Source of the DNA: an uncultured Lachnospiraceae bacterium
Lineage (GTDB): Bacteria > Bacillota > Clostridia > Lachnospirales > Lachnospiraceae
Assembly: GCA_910579935.1 (NCBI GenBank)
Contig: CAJTVQ010000022.1
Location: forward strand, 1-62,748
DNA length: 62,748 nt
Reading direction: 5' to 3'
How positions within the stretch are numbered: the stretch's first letter is position 1; each line of letters starts with the position of its first letter. Positions 54,446-62,637 of the stretch are shown here, in pieces. The translations under genes were made by a program, and so were the position numbers. The notes below the pieces were generated by a model. The model was not told the DNA's origin and did not search any database. It saw only the letters and a program-made list of their open reading frames with translations.

Positions 54446-55465
54446 TTAAAACTGCTTCAAAAACCGGATATCGTTCTCATAGAGCAGGCGCATATCATCA
54501 ATCTCATATTTCAAAAGTGCGATTCTCTCCAGACCCACACCGAAGGCAAATCCCGTATATTCCTCCGGATTGATGCCGCTCATCTCCAGCACATGGGGAT
54601 GCACCATGCCGCAGCCAAGTATTTCTATCCAGCCGCTTCCCTTACAGAAACGGCAGCCGCTTCCCCCGCATTTAAAGCAGGAAACATCCATTTCCGCACT
54701 GGGTTCCGTGAACGGGAAATGGTGGGGTCTGAATTTTACTTTCGTCTTTTCCCCAAACAGTTCTTTTGCAAACTCCGCCAGCGTCCCTTTTAAATCGGCA
54801 AATGTAATATGCTTATCGATCACCAGCCCCTCAATCTGATGGAAAGAAGGGGAATGGGTAGCATCCACCTCGTCGGAACGGAACACCCTTCCCGGAGCTA
54901 TCATGCGGATGGGGATATGTCCTTTTTCCATTTCGTGTACCTGTACCGAGGAAGTCTGCGTCCGCAGCAGTATATCCCCGCTGATATAGAATGTATCCTG
55001 TTCATCCTTTGCCGGATGCCCGTCCGGGATGTTCAAAGCTTCAAAATTATAATAGTCCTTTTCCACTTCCGGTCCTTCCACCACTTCATACCCCATGCCG
55101 ATGAAAATACGCTCTACTTCCTCCAAAGCAATGGTATTGGGATGGCGGTGTCCTACATGATTCTTTTTTGCCGGAAGGGTCACGTCGATTACTTCCGCTT
55201 TCATCTTCGCTTCCCGCAGCGCACGCTCCATTTTCTTTTTGGAAGCCTCCAGCACTTTCTCGATTTCCTCTCTTGTCTCATTCACCAGCTGCCCCACCTT
55301 CGGCCGTTCTTCCGGCGCCACATCCTTCAGCCCCTTCAGCACGGCAGTCAGTTCTCCCTTTTTCCCAAGGTAACTGACACGGATTTCATTCAATTTATCC
55401 AGTGCATCGCTTGACTCGATCTGCTTTAATGCTTCTGCCTTAATCTGTTCCAATTTCTCTTTCAT
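54446..55465 (-). CDS. pheS: phenylalanyl-tRNA synthetase alpha subunit
   Basis: A 339-aa class II catalytic subunit charging tRNA-Phe. The N-terminal coiled coil (about 1-90) binds tRNA. The class II motifs are visible: motif 2 PGRVFRSDEVDATHSPSFHQ and motif 3 GFAFGVGLERIALLKY. The Cys-rich insertion CFKCGGSGCRFCKGSGW is common in clostridial PheS. The gene is led by a T-box riboswitch whose terminator ends about 65 bases before the start. Confidence 0.96.
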   Translation of the reverse strand: MKEKLEQIKAEALKQIESSDALDKLNEIRVSYLGKKGELTAVLKGLKDVAPEERPKVGQLVNETREEIEKVLEASKKKMERALREAKMKAEVIDVTLPAKKNHVGHRHPNTIALEEVERIFIGMGYEVVEGPEVEKDYYNFEALNIPDGHPAKDEQDTFYISGDILLRTQTSSVQVHEMEKGHIPIRMIAPGRVFRSDEVDATHSPSFHQIEGLVIDKHITFADLKGTLAEFAKELFGEKTKVKFRPHHFPFTEPSAEMDVSCFKCGGSGCRFCKGSGWIEILGCGMVHPHVLEMSGINPEEYTGFAFGVGLERIALLKYEIDDMRLLYENDIRFLKQF

Positions 55466-55532
55466 CTTTTCTTCCTTCCTTATTATTCTCTTTTCTTTTT
55501 AATGCCCTGCAAACCTGCACGGATCAGTGCAC

Positions 55533-55870
55533 AAAAAAACCCTGACACTACTTTTCATAATGTCAGGGACGAAATCTCCGCGGTACCACCCTTCTTCCCG
55601 CCTGCGGATACCATATCCCAAAGGCGGACAGCTCTTGCATGTAACGTATGCCGACGTCCTGCACTACTGATCCGTCCGCATCTTCCAGCCCCTCCATGCC
55701 CTTTCGGACATCCAGACATTTGTTCCGATACGAAAGACGTTCTTACAGGAAGCTCCGGTGGGAATTTCAAACCACATTTGAACTCAGGGAAACTTTCAGC
55801 CGGTGGATTCCCCTCTCTGGCAGAAAATGTGATTCTGGCTGCATAACATCTGGCTCTTATGCACGACACC
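55533..55870 (-). promoter_or_regulatory. T-box riboswitch controlling pheST
   Basis: The conserved T-box sequence AGGGTGGTACCGCGG is read on the minus strand at 55578-55592. It is followed by a terminator stem (CCCTGACA...TGTCAGGG, 55540-55568) and seven T. The upstream portion can form the large Stem I, with AGAGAG near 55816. Uncharged tRNA-Phe pairs with the T-box and the specifier codon (expected TTC) to favour antitermination. The 5' boundary and the exact specifier are not fixed here. Confidence 0.92.
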
Positions 55871-55910
55871 TTCACAGCTTGTATTCATCTTTTACCTTTA
55901 ACTTTTTCCC

Positions 55911-55939
55911 ATTGTAGTAGATATTTCAGCGCTTGTCAA
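55911..55939 (-). promoter_or_regulatory. promoter of pheST
   Basis: On the minus strand TTGACA (55934-55939) and TACAAT (55911-55916) with a 17-base spacer lie just upstream of the T-box leader. Confidence 0.82.
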
Positions 55940-56119
55940 GCCTGTTTTTTTCATTCCAACGGAATTCCCAGCGGAAATCAATTTTCGGTTTTATCTGCCG
56001 CTTTGGTCTGCTCCCGATGCTGTCCCTGCATTTTGCGGCGGAAACCTGACTGCAAAAACAGGATATCCTGCGGGCGCTGTTTATATGAATCAAATGCAAA
56101 AGGCGGAACTAAACCGGCA

Positions 56120-56148
56120 TTGCATATATATTGCTTATATGCTACAAT
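56120..56148 (+). promoter_or_regulatory. promoter of the RelB/YafQ-type operon
   Basis: TTGCAT (56120-56125) and TACAAT (56143-56148) have a 17-base spacer, 29 bases before the antitoxin start. The spacer contains the near-palindrome ATATATTGCTTATAT, a possible antitoxin binding site. Confidence 0.6.
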
Positions 56149-56176
56149 CATATTACAAAATCAATGGAGGTACAAT

Positions 56177-56440
56177 ATGGCCACACTACAGATTCGTATC
56201 GATGACATGCTAAAAAAACAGGCAGATGCACTTTTTTCCAGTTTGGGACTGGACACATCAACAGCAATACGCATTTTTCTAAATGCATCTATTGAAAATG
56301 CCGGAATCCCATTCTCCGTACAGCATAAAAAGATTTCCTACTCGCTTGAAGAAGCGGTTTTTGACAGCAGGTTTCAGCGAAATCTTCACGGTCCGTTTGA
56401 TAATGCGGAAGATGCGGTTGCATCCATGCTTGAGGATTAA
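56177..56440 (+). CDS. RelB/DinJ-family antitoxin
   Basis: An 87-aa protein starting MATLQIRIDDMLKKQADALF, a typical RelB/DinJ N terminus with a ribbon-helix-helix DNA-binding domain (about 1-50). The C-terminal half (ISYSLEEAVFDSRFQRNL) should wrap the toxin. The start at 56177 has GGAGG 7 bases upstream; the frame is open further back but without coding character. The toxin gene follows 3 bases later. It should repress its own promoter. Confidence 0.92.
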   Translation: MATLQIRIDDMLKKQADALFSSLGLDTSTAIRIFLNASIENAGIPFSVQHKKISYSLEEAVFDSRFQRNLHGPFDNAEDAVASMLED

Positions 56441-56443
56441 CTT

Positions 56444-56722
56444 ATGTATAAAATAGTTTACACAAATCGTATGAAAAAAGACGCCCGGCTGATGCAAAAA
56501 AGAGGAAAGGATATGAAAAAGCTTATTCATATTCTCTCCTTACTTGCAGCCGGTATCCCCCTGCCTGTCCAATATAGGGATCATCCGTTAACCGGTAATT
56601 TGCAGGGTTTTAGAGAGTATCATATAGAACCTGACTGGCTGCTCATGTACCAGATCCATGAAAATACCCTTATCCTCTCAGCTACCGCAACCGGAAGCCA
56701 TGCTGATCTGTTTGGAACATAA
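56444..56722 (+). CDS. YafQ-family mRNA-interferase toxin
   Basis: A 92-aa RelE/ParE-superfamily toxin of the YafQ branch. It starts MYKIVYTNRMKKDARLMQKR and keeps the motif HPLTGNLQGFREYHIEPDWLLMYQI and the C-terminal HADLF with the catalytic-type His and Phe. YafQ-like toxins cleave mRNA on the ribosome. It is directly after its antitoxin gene, with a normal length, so the module appears intact. Confidence 0.93.
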   Translation: MYKIVYTNRMKKDARLMQKRGKDMKKLIHILSLLAAGIPLPVQYRDHPLTGNLQGFREYHIEPDWLLMYQIHENTLILSATATGSHADLFGT

Positions 56723-56897
56723 AAGCCCCGCTGCGCAATTCGTTTCAGCGTCCGCCGGCACGTCCGCTCATCCGACCCCCTGCCTCCCGCAACTTATCCT
56801 GACAAACCAATCCCCAAAATGTTATCTTCCTTTGGTAGACACACGCCAGATCCCCCTCTATAATTATGTTATAAATAATTGCAAAGGTGGTAAAGGA

Positions 56898-56990
56898 GTG
56901 AAAGATTTTCCAGCCTTTCACCCCGTATCTGCGTCTGCATCCGCAGATACGGAGACCATTTATGTTTTTGCCAAAGCAGCACAGAAATGA
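56898..56990 (+). CDS. possible 30-aa leader ORF before acyltransferase
   Basis: A GTG-started frame of 30 codons whose stop lies 8 bases before the acyltransferase ATG, giving the layout of a coupled leader. It contains a hairpin (CCGTATCTGCG 56923-56933 with CGCAGATACGG 56942-56952). No family is recognised and the start site is weak. Confidence 0.3.
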   Translation: MKDFPAFHPVSASASADTETIYVFAKAAQK

Positions 56991-56998
56991 GGGAATCT

Positions 56999-58111
56999 AT
57001 GAGAAAATATTACATCGACAACATCCGCCATACAACGGTTGTACTTGTGGTCATCTACCATGTCATTTACATGTTCAACGGTATCGTCACTGCCGGAGTT
57101 GCCGGCCCTTTTCATGAAGTACAGTATCAGGATGCCATCCAGTATCTTCTGTATCCGTGGTTTATGACACTCCTTTTCATCGCATCCGGGATCAGCGCCC
57201 GGTACTCTCTCGCAAAATACGGAAACCTTGAATTTATGCGTGAAAGGACACGGAAACTGCTTGTACCGTCAACCATCGGTCTGCTTGTCTTCCATTGGAT
57301 ACAGGGATATGTCAATATGCGTTTAAGCGGAGCCTTCAAGACGATTCCGGACAATGTCCCCAAGCCTGTCCTTTATTTGATCATGTGCGTTTCCGGCACG
57401 GGCGTTCTGTGGTTTATCCAGATGCTTTGGATTTTTTCCATGCTGCTGGTACTGGTCCGGAAACTGGAAAAAGGAAAGCTTTCCGCCTTTTGCGAAAAGT
57501 TCTCCTATTCTCCCCTCACGCTTGCCGTACTGGGAATTGCGGTTTGGGGCAGTGCACAGATATTCAATACACCGGTCATTGCGGTATACCGGTTCGGCGT
57601 TTACGGCTTTACCTTCTTCCTCGGATACTATATTTTTTCACAGGAAAAAGTAACGGATACCCTGTCCCGGTGCTGCCCGTTCTTCGGATGTGCCGCCGCC
57701 GTTTTGGCAGTCGTATATACAGCCGTCTGTTTCGGGCAGAATTACGCAGTCAGCCCTGTCGTGAACAGCCCGTTATCCGCCGCATTCCTGTGGACATCCT
57801 GCCTTGCCGTATCAGGGCTTATGAAACGCTGCGGAAACCGGACCAGTCCGTTTGCGGATTACATGAACCGGAAAAGCTGGGGACTCTATATCTTCCATTA
57901 TCTTCCGGTTTCCGTATGCGGAATGCTGCTCAAAGAAAACAGCGGCCTTCCTCCGGTATGTATCTATCTTCTGACAGGCGCTGCCGGATTTGCAGGGGCA
58001 CTGTTACTTTATGAAATTCTGTCGAGGATTCCGTTCTTACGCTGGTGCGTGCTGGGAATCCGAAAACATAAAACCAAAAATAAGGAGACCTCCCGCCATG
58101 TTCAAGGATAA
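56999..58111 (+). CDS. acyltransferase 3 family membrane protein
   Basis: A 370-aa integral membrane acyltransferase with about 10 helices. The N terminus RKYYIDNIRHTTVVLVVIYHV holds the conserved early helix and His of the acyltransferase_3 family (OatA/NodX-type). The start at 56999 follows GAGGGA. Members O-acylate sugars of wall polymers or exported glycans. The gene overlaps the following HTH-AbrB gene by 14 bases, so the two are translated as a pair. Confidence 0.9.
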   Translation: MRKYYIDNIRHTTVVLVVIYHVIYMFNGIVTAGVAGPFHEVQYQDAIQYLLYPWFMTLLFIASGISARYSLAKYGNLEFMRERTRKLLVPSTIGLLVFHWIQGYVNMRLSGAFKTIPDNVPKPVLYLIMCVSGTGVLWFIQMLWIFSMLLVLVRKLEKGKLSAFCEKFSYSPLTLAVLGIAVWGSAQIFNTPVIAVYRFGVYGFTFFLGYYIFSQEKVTDTLSRCCPFFGCAAAVLAVVYTAVCFGQNYAVSPVVNSPLSAAFLWTSCLAVSGLMKRCGNRTSPFADYMNRKSWGLYIFHYLPVSVCGMLLKENSGLPPVCIYLLTGAAGFAGALLLYEILSRIPFLRWCVLGIRKHKTKNKETSRHVQG

Positions 58112-58520
58112 TCTCGTAACTTTAAGAAAATTACATCAGATGACACAGGAGACGCTTGCCGAAAAAGTCGGCGTCACGCGCCAGGCCCTGGCAAAATGGG
58201 AGGCCGGCGAAACCCTCCCCGACCTTGAAAAGTGCAGTATGCTTGCAAAAATATTCGACGTATCCCTGGATGATTTAGCCAGTTATGAACCGGCTGAAAA
58301 TTATGACCTTCCCCTTCCGCCAAAAGGAAAACATATCTTCGGCGTCACTACGGTCGGTGATAAAGGCCAGATTGTAATTCCTGCAAAAGCACGGAAACTT
58401 TTCTCGATAAAAACCGGAGACCAGCTCGTGGTTCTGGGAGATGAGGCACAGGGGCTTGCACTCCTCAAATCAGAAAATTTCCTGCAGATGGCCGAAATCA
58501 TCCGTAACGGAATGAAATAG
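58098..58520 (+). CDS. XRE-type HTH / AbrB-domain fusion regulator
   Basis: A 140-aa regulator. Residues about 5-60 are an XRE helix-turn-helix (LRKLHQMTQETLAEKVGVTR, then QALAKWEAGETLPDL). Residues about 80-125 are an AbrB/SpoVT swapped-hairpin domain (GVTTVGDKGQIVIPAKARKL). The start at 58098 has AAGGAG 10 bases upstream and overlaps the acyltransferase end. Such fusions occur in Clostridia, targets unknown. The coupling suggests it controls its partner gene. Confidence 0.9.
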   Translation: MFKDNLVTLRKLHQMTQETLAEKVGVTRQALAKWEAGETLPDLEKCSMLAKIFDVSLDDLASYEPAENYDLPLPPKGKHIFGVTTVGDKGQIVIPAKARKLFSIKTGDQLVVLGDEAQGLALLKSENFLQMAEIIRNGMK

Positions 58521-58528
58521 CTTCCGCG

Positions 58529-59395
58529 TCATTTACGGGCCGAAAACGCGCGCGCCTTTTTCGCCTTGCGGTACAAGTCAAAATACTGATATACCGGTTC
58601 AAAATAGCGGTTCAGGTAAGCACCGATCAAAATAATATAAATACACATATACATCCAGATCATAATGATCACAATGGTCGCCAGGTTCCCGTAGGTGCTG
58701 AAATCATTGACATTTCCCACATAGACGGAAAACGCCCAGGAAAATATATTCCAAAGCACCGCCGAAAAAACAGCGCCGGGTATCTGGTACATAAATTTCA
58801 GTTTCTTGTTCGGTATGTAAGCATACATCATGGAAAATCCGCCGATCATCACCAGCAGCGAAAACAGCAGACGGAAATGCAGAAGAAAATCAAAAAAGGG
58901 TTCCGTCTGCGGAATCGTGCGGATGATTCCGTTCACCAGCGCATTGCCGAATACCATAACGATCAGGGAAAGCAGTATCACCACAAGCAGCATGATCGTA
59001 TAAAAAGAAGCAATACCCCGCAGCACAAAATAATTACGGTTCTCCTCCACGTCGTTGATCTCGTTCATACCCCGTATCAAAGCCAGCATCCCCTTGGACG
59101 CTGACCAGAGAATCGTGATCGCCGCAATGGAAATGACGCCTGCCGATTTCGCATACACATCCTCGATAATGGATATGACAAGGGAATCCACCATATCCGG
59201 CGTAATATCCGTCAGAAACGTCATCAGGTTTGCTTTCGTCAGCGTTGTATACGGAATAATGGCGCATAACAGCACCAGTATCGGTATCAATGATACAAAG
59301 AGGAAAAATGCCGTGCTTGCCGCAAATGCGCTGATATTCTTCCGGTTCATATGCATTTGGAAATCTTTTCCGATATAAAATATTTTTTTTAACAT
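58529..59395 (-). CDS. YihY/BrkB-family membrane protein
   Basis: A 288-aa inner-membrane protein with six helices, of the YihY/virulence factor BrkB family (once misnamed ribonuclease BN). The N terminus KDFQMHMNRKNISAFAASTAFF and the segment GVISIAAITILWSASKGMLALIRGMN are characteristic. The function is unproven; a transporter-like role is suggested by the fold. It is convergent with the HTH-AbrB gene (8-base gap) and 18 bases downstream of the SpoIID-like gene. Confidence 0.9.
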   Translation of the reverse strand: MLKKIFYIGKDFQMHMNRKNISAFAASTAFFLFVSLIPILVLLCAIIPYTTLTKANLMTFLTDITPDMVDSLVISIIEDVYAKSAGVISIAAITILWSASKGMLALIRGMNEINDVEENRNYFVLRGIASFYTIMLLVVILLSLIVMVFGNALVNGIIRTIPQTEPFFDFLLHFRLLFSLLVMIGGFSMMYAYIPNKKLKFMYQIPGAVFSAVLWNIFSWAFSVYVGNVNDFSTYGNLATIVIIMIWMYMCIYIILIGAYLNRYFEPVYQYFDLYRKAKKARAFSARK

Positions 59396-59413
59396 ATTCC
59401 TACTATTTTCCCA

Positions 59414-61756
59414 TCAGTACACATCCCTTACTTCACAGGAATCATAAAAAAAGGTCAGTATGTCTTCTGAGGTAAATCCTTTCTTTGCCATCTCTTTTGC
59501 GCCGTTCTGGGACATTCCCACTCCATGCCCGTAGCCGCCGCCGGCTAATCTATATCCTACCACAATATCCTCCTCTTTACCAGTCATAATCGTAAAGTAT
59601 CCGCTGGGAAGCAGACTGGAAGAAGCCGCCTTGCTGCCGTCCTGTCTCACGACCTTCCCTTCTCCGTTGCTTAAAACATAACGGATATTATGTTCCGATA
59701 TAATCTTATAGGTGCCTCTCGTCCCTTCTATCACCAGTTCGTCGGCCACACCGCCGCCGCCCCTTCCGGCTATGTAGATATCCATAACCTCTCCCAAATT
59801 CCCGATTTCCCTGCTTTCAAATTCTCCATCCCGGTTTTTCGTCAGCACCAGCCTGGGATTGGCTTCGTACCGTTTGCGAATATCTTCCAGCAGTTCCTTC
59901 GTATCCAGTTCCGCCGTCTCATACTCCCAGCGGTACCACGCTTCCCCGCTCTCGTAATCCGAGGAATGGGACTGCGTAATAAATTCTTCGAAGGTTTCCT
60001 CTTCCTTCAGGCTTTCACCGTCATACCCTTCCGTCTCTTCTCCGATACGTTTTGCCTGCAGATAGGAAGTATCCTCTGCACTGTCCGACTTCCATACCCC
60101 CGCATCCGTCCCAAACCCGCAGGAAGTGGAATAATAATATGACCCGCACAATTCCTCCCCGTAATACAGCAGCTGTCCTGCCGTTTCCCTGACCGCCTTC
60201 GTCGTCTGTGCATTCTCTGCAATATTGTTATACACCTGATAGCCAGCACTGTCATCCACGTGGGAGCCAAAGGCCGCAACTCCTGAATGCACCATATTCC
60301 GGTATGCATAGGTTCTGGCACAGACTGCCTGCGCCTTTAACGCCTCCAACGGATAGACAGCAGGCATTTCGCTTGGCACCACCGAATACAGATATTCTTC
60401 CAACAGCAGTTCATTTACTATCACCAGTCCCTCCGGCGTTTTTGCGATTTCCATCTTTCCCCGGTAAGACGGATTCCCTTGGGACCGTTCTACCGACAGC
60501 AGACGGATTCTTCCGGTCAGCGCCCCCGGCTCTATGTAAATCCGGTCTCCTTTAAAATATTCACTTTCGCTGTCAATGGTGACAACATCTCCTGCATGGT
60601 ATTCCCTGCTTTCCATGGCATCATATTCCCCATACCGCAGGGTAAAATCCGTATCCGACGTAAACTTCACTTCTTCATGGTAAGCTCCGGCATATCCGGT
60701 GTTCTTTATGACCACCCGTATATTTTCCATCGCTTCGTCCCTTGTCAGAAGTCCGGCGCAGATGATTCCGCCGTCCAGCACAAAGTCGGTAAAATCATAG
60801 CCAATCCGAAGTTCCTGCCGTCCGCTCTCCGTCAGGTTTCCATATAATTTATATACCTTCATATCCTCATCATAAGGATACTTTCCCGCCCCTTCGATTT
60901 CCATTACGCCGTCCCGCACGCTTAACAGCCTGCCGCTTATTTTTTCTTCCTTTATTTTCACCGACTGCAGTTTTCCGTCCGCAAAATCCAGATCGGCAAT
61001 CTGCTCCCGCCAAGGTCTTTCTGCCTGTTCATAAGGCAGCCATATTTCACGTTCCCTGTAAAATGCCTGCAGCCGCTTCCCCTCTTCCGCTTCCATGATC
61101 CACACATTGTTCCAGTCCACTCCGCGGCTTACCACCTCCCGCACCGTCAGCAGTTCCCCGCCTTTCCTGTAAACACGGAGCACCTGGTACTTATGGCTGG
61201 CAAATTCATCTGAGCGGAATGTAAAAATCCCTTCCTCGGCAAACAGGGCATCCTCCGCCAAAACACGGTCCGCCCCGTCGGACACTTCGCTGCCGATTCC
61301 CAATACCGTCACGTCCGTCAGGACAATCGTATCCTGCATACCGCTCTTTTCCAATGCCTCATCATAGGAGGAATACCAGTCCTGTGCCAGCACAAAATGT
61401 TCCTTCCTGTATTTTTTCCCGAATTCCTGTCTTTGTTCCCGGCTGTCTTTCATCCCCTCCGTCTGAGCGCTTACCATGTCCGTCCAGTCCAAAAACTGCC
61501 CATAAGTCAGCAGCGCTTCCCCGTCCGCCTCCAGACTTTCCTTCCATCCCATGTATCGTTCATCGCTGCCGTATACCTCTGCAAAATTTTCTTCCAGCGC
61601 CTGCGTCAGTATCATAACATCCTGCAGCCGTATATAATTCCCTTCCGGCTGCAGAACGCGTTTCATCCGGATGCTTACGGCCAAAATATACCCAATGATC
61701 AGCATACCGACCAGAATCAGCAATAATTTTATAACCAGCCTTCCGTTTCTGCCCAT
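59414..61756 (-). CDS. SpoIID/LytB-domain protein
   Basis: A 780-aa membrane-anchored protein. One N-terminal helix (about 8-27) is followed by about 400 residues of poorly characterised sequence, then the SpoIID/LytB domain. The domain has SVVPSEMPAVYPLEALKAQA, ARTYAYRNM, the catalytic-type Cys in YYSTSCGFGTDAG and the ending GGYGHGVGMSQNGAKEMAKKG. SpoIID enzymes are lytic transglycosylases that cut peptidoglycan stems during engulfment; relatives act in wall remodelling. The length is well above SpoIID itself because of the N-terminal extension. AGGGGG precedes the ATG. Confidence 0.9.
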   Translation of the reverse strand: MGRNGRLVIKLLLILVGMLIIGYILAVSIRMKRVLQPEGNYIRLQDVMILTQALEENFAEVYGSDERYMGWKESLEADGEALLTYGQFLDWTDMVSAQTEGMKDSREQRQEFGKKYRKEHFVLAQDWYSSYDEALEKSGMQDTIVLTDVTVLGIGSEVSDGADRVLAEDALFAEEGIFTFRSDEFASHKYQVLRVYRKGGELLTVREVVSRGVDWNNVWIMEAEEGKRLQAFYREREIWLPYEQAERPWREQIADLDFADGKLQSVKIKEEKISGRLLSVRDGVMEIEGAGKYPYDEDMKVYKLYGNLTESGRQELRIGYDFTDFVLDGGIICAGLLTRDEAMENIRVVIKNTGYAGAYHEEVKFTSDTDFTLRYGEYDAMESREYHAGDVVTIDSESEYFKGDRIYIEPGALTGRIRLLSVERSQGNPSYRGKMEIAKTPEGLVIVNELLLEEYLYSVVPSEMPAVYPLEALKAQAVCARTYAYRNMVHSGVAAFGSHVDDSAGYQVYNNIAENAQTTKAVRETAGQLLYYGEELCGSYYYSTSCGFGTDAGVWKSDSAEDTSYLQAKRIGEETEGYDGESLKEEETFEEFITQSHSSDYESGEAWYRWEYETAELDTKELLEDIRKRYEANPRLVLTKNRDGEFESREIGNLGEVMDIYIAGRGGGGVADELVIEGTRGTYKIISEHNIRYVLSNGEGKVVRQDGSKAASSSLLPSGYFTIMTGKEEDIVVGYRLAGGGYGHGVGMSQNGAKEMAKKGFTSEDILTFFYDSCEVRDVY

Positions 61757-61875
61757 TCATGTCCCCCTGTTTTCCATATCATTCCAGTAATATACCGTCC
61801 GGCAGGAACACTTTTCCCCTGCCGCCGCGCAACCCGCGGGCCGCCTTAGCGGCCTCCTTCCCCTGCACGGAGGGC

Positions 61876-61922
61876 TTTTCATATAATAGGTAATTGCAGC
61901 GCAATTTCCTATTATATGAAAA
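61876..61922. repeat. long inverted repeat (about 22-bp stem)
   Basis: TTTTCATATAATAGG (61876-61890) pairs perfectly with CCTATTATATGAAAA (61908-61922), and the inner AATTGC (61892-61897) pairs with GCAATT (61901-61906) around an AGC loop. The compact AT-rich palindrome could be a miniature repeat element or the scar of one. The stretch 61757-61875 before it is GC-rich with short hairpins and no gene. Confidence 0.6.
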
Positions 61923-61950
61923 AGCAGCCGTAAGGCTGCTTTTCTTTTGT
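61919..61950. terminator. bidirectional terminator
   Basis: AAAGCAGCC and GGCTGCTTT form a stem with a GTAA loop; T-rich runs follow on both strands. It directly abuts the long inverted repeat. Confidence 0.75.
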
Positions 61951-62101
61951 AGTATACTACATATTTCCCCCAAAATGCCGGTTCCTGTACTTTGACTCCT
62001 AGCCGCGCTAGGTGGGTAACCGCAATCTTACTTTTGCCTTCCCCTCCAATCCTCAGATGCCAACGAAACCGTTCTGCCGTGAGTGGGGGCTTGACAGCCA
62101 T
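61942..62101 (-). other. ORF fragment of mobile-element appearance
   Basis: A minus-strand frame from 62101 begins MAVKPPLTAERFRWHLRIGG and continues with a regular basic protein of about 55 residues (SKIAVTHLARLGVKVQEPAFWG) before entering the terminator and the inverted repeat. Base composition changes there. No strong ribosome site is present. I recall similar stretches in integrative elements of Firmicutes but cannot verify this. It may be a truncated gene or non-coding. Confidence 0.3.
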
Positions 62102-62321
62102 AAGACAATATAGGAATCCCGTTTAAAGTAAATGTAGGTTCAAAATAACAAGAGTTATCGAACATTTCAGGTTAGTTCTATTATATCCAATCAGCGCATA
62201 AATTACAACTACAAATTTTGGAATCGGACATGAATTCGTAATGGTTTTGTCAGATGTTGGATAGTGCGGAGGGGCGACAAACAAATACAAATAAGAAAGG
62301 GACTTCCTCAATTCCTTAAAA

Positions 62322-62352
62322 GGCTATGACAGCAACGGTTATAGTCTTTTTT
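62322..62352 (+). terminator. attenuator-type terminator in leader
   Basis: GGCTATGAC (62322-62330) pairs with GTTATAGTC (62338-62346), using two G-T pairs, and is followed by six T (62347-62352). It overlaps the leader peptide ORF at 62326-62373, the arrangement expected of ribosome-controlled attenuation. Confidence 0.6.
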
Positions 62353-62373
62353 CATGCGGTAATTACCGTATGA
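62326..62373 (+). CDS. leader peptide MTATVIVFFHAVITV
   Basis: A 15-codon ORF whose codons cover both a terminator hairpin and the following palindrome. From memory it is close to the leader peptide ORF ahead of tet(M)/tet(W)-type ribosomal protection genes (an MTATVIVFF core). Stalling or slowed translation in the leader would change the hairpins and allow read-through. The ribosome site is weak (AAAAGG only 2-3 bases before the ATG). The gene it controls is not in the window. Confidence 0.5.
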   Translation: MTATVIVFFHAVITV

Positions 62374-62375
62374 AA
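62350..62375 (+). promoter_or_regulatory. 26-bp palindrome in leader
   Basis: The core CGGTAATTACCG (62357-62368) is a perfect palindrome, and the arms extend to TTTCAT and ATGAAA with a single mismatched pair. It lies directly after the T run of the attenuator and contains the end of the leader peptide. It may be a competing mRNA hairpin or a protein operator. Confidence 0.55.
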
Positions 62376-62517
62376 TAAACCACTATTCCCCAAAGTGGAG
62401 AAATACTTAACAAGAATATTCCGTAATTCAAACTCCCGACAATTAACGGAAGAAAATCATTTATCAGCACCAAAATCAATCATATCAATCAATCCAAATC
62501 ACAGGAGGGCAAAGACC

Positions 62518-62637
62518 ATGAATAAAAAGCAGGAACAGCAGATTTTGAACTATTACAGCACCACCGACAAATATATCCGTAGCAAGACGCACTCCAATGC
62601 GCATCAGAGCGTGTTTACCAAAGAAAGCGATAAATAG
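62518..62637 (+). CDS. 39-aa small ORF at window edge
   Basis: The protein (starting MNKKQEQQILNYYSTTDKYI) is basic and hydrophilic with no known domain. The ribosome site AGGAGGG lies 8 bases before the ATG, so it is probably translated. It is 144 bases after the leader peptide. It may be a second leader or a small accessory protein ahead of a gene beyond the window. Confidence 0.6.
   Translation: MNKKQEQQILNYYSTTDKYIRSKTHSNAHQSVFTKESDK

Noticed and set aside
55859..56176. N-terminal extension of the RelB-type antitoxin
   Set aside because: The sequence before 56177 is upstream of the predicted promoter and not antitoxin-like.
58529..59395. Ribonuclease BN
   Set aside because: The old name for this family was a misassignment; the protein is a six-helix membrane protein with no nuclease motif.
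61757..61941. C-terminal continuation of the minus-strand ORF that starts at 62101
   Set aside because: This part translates a terminator, the long palindrome and GC-rich hairpins, so it is unlikely to be protein.
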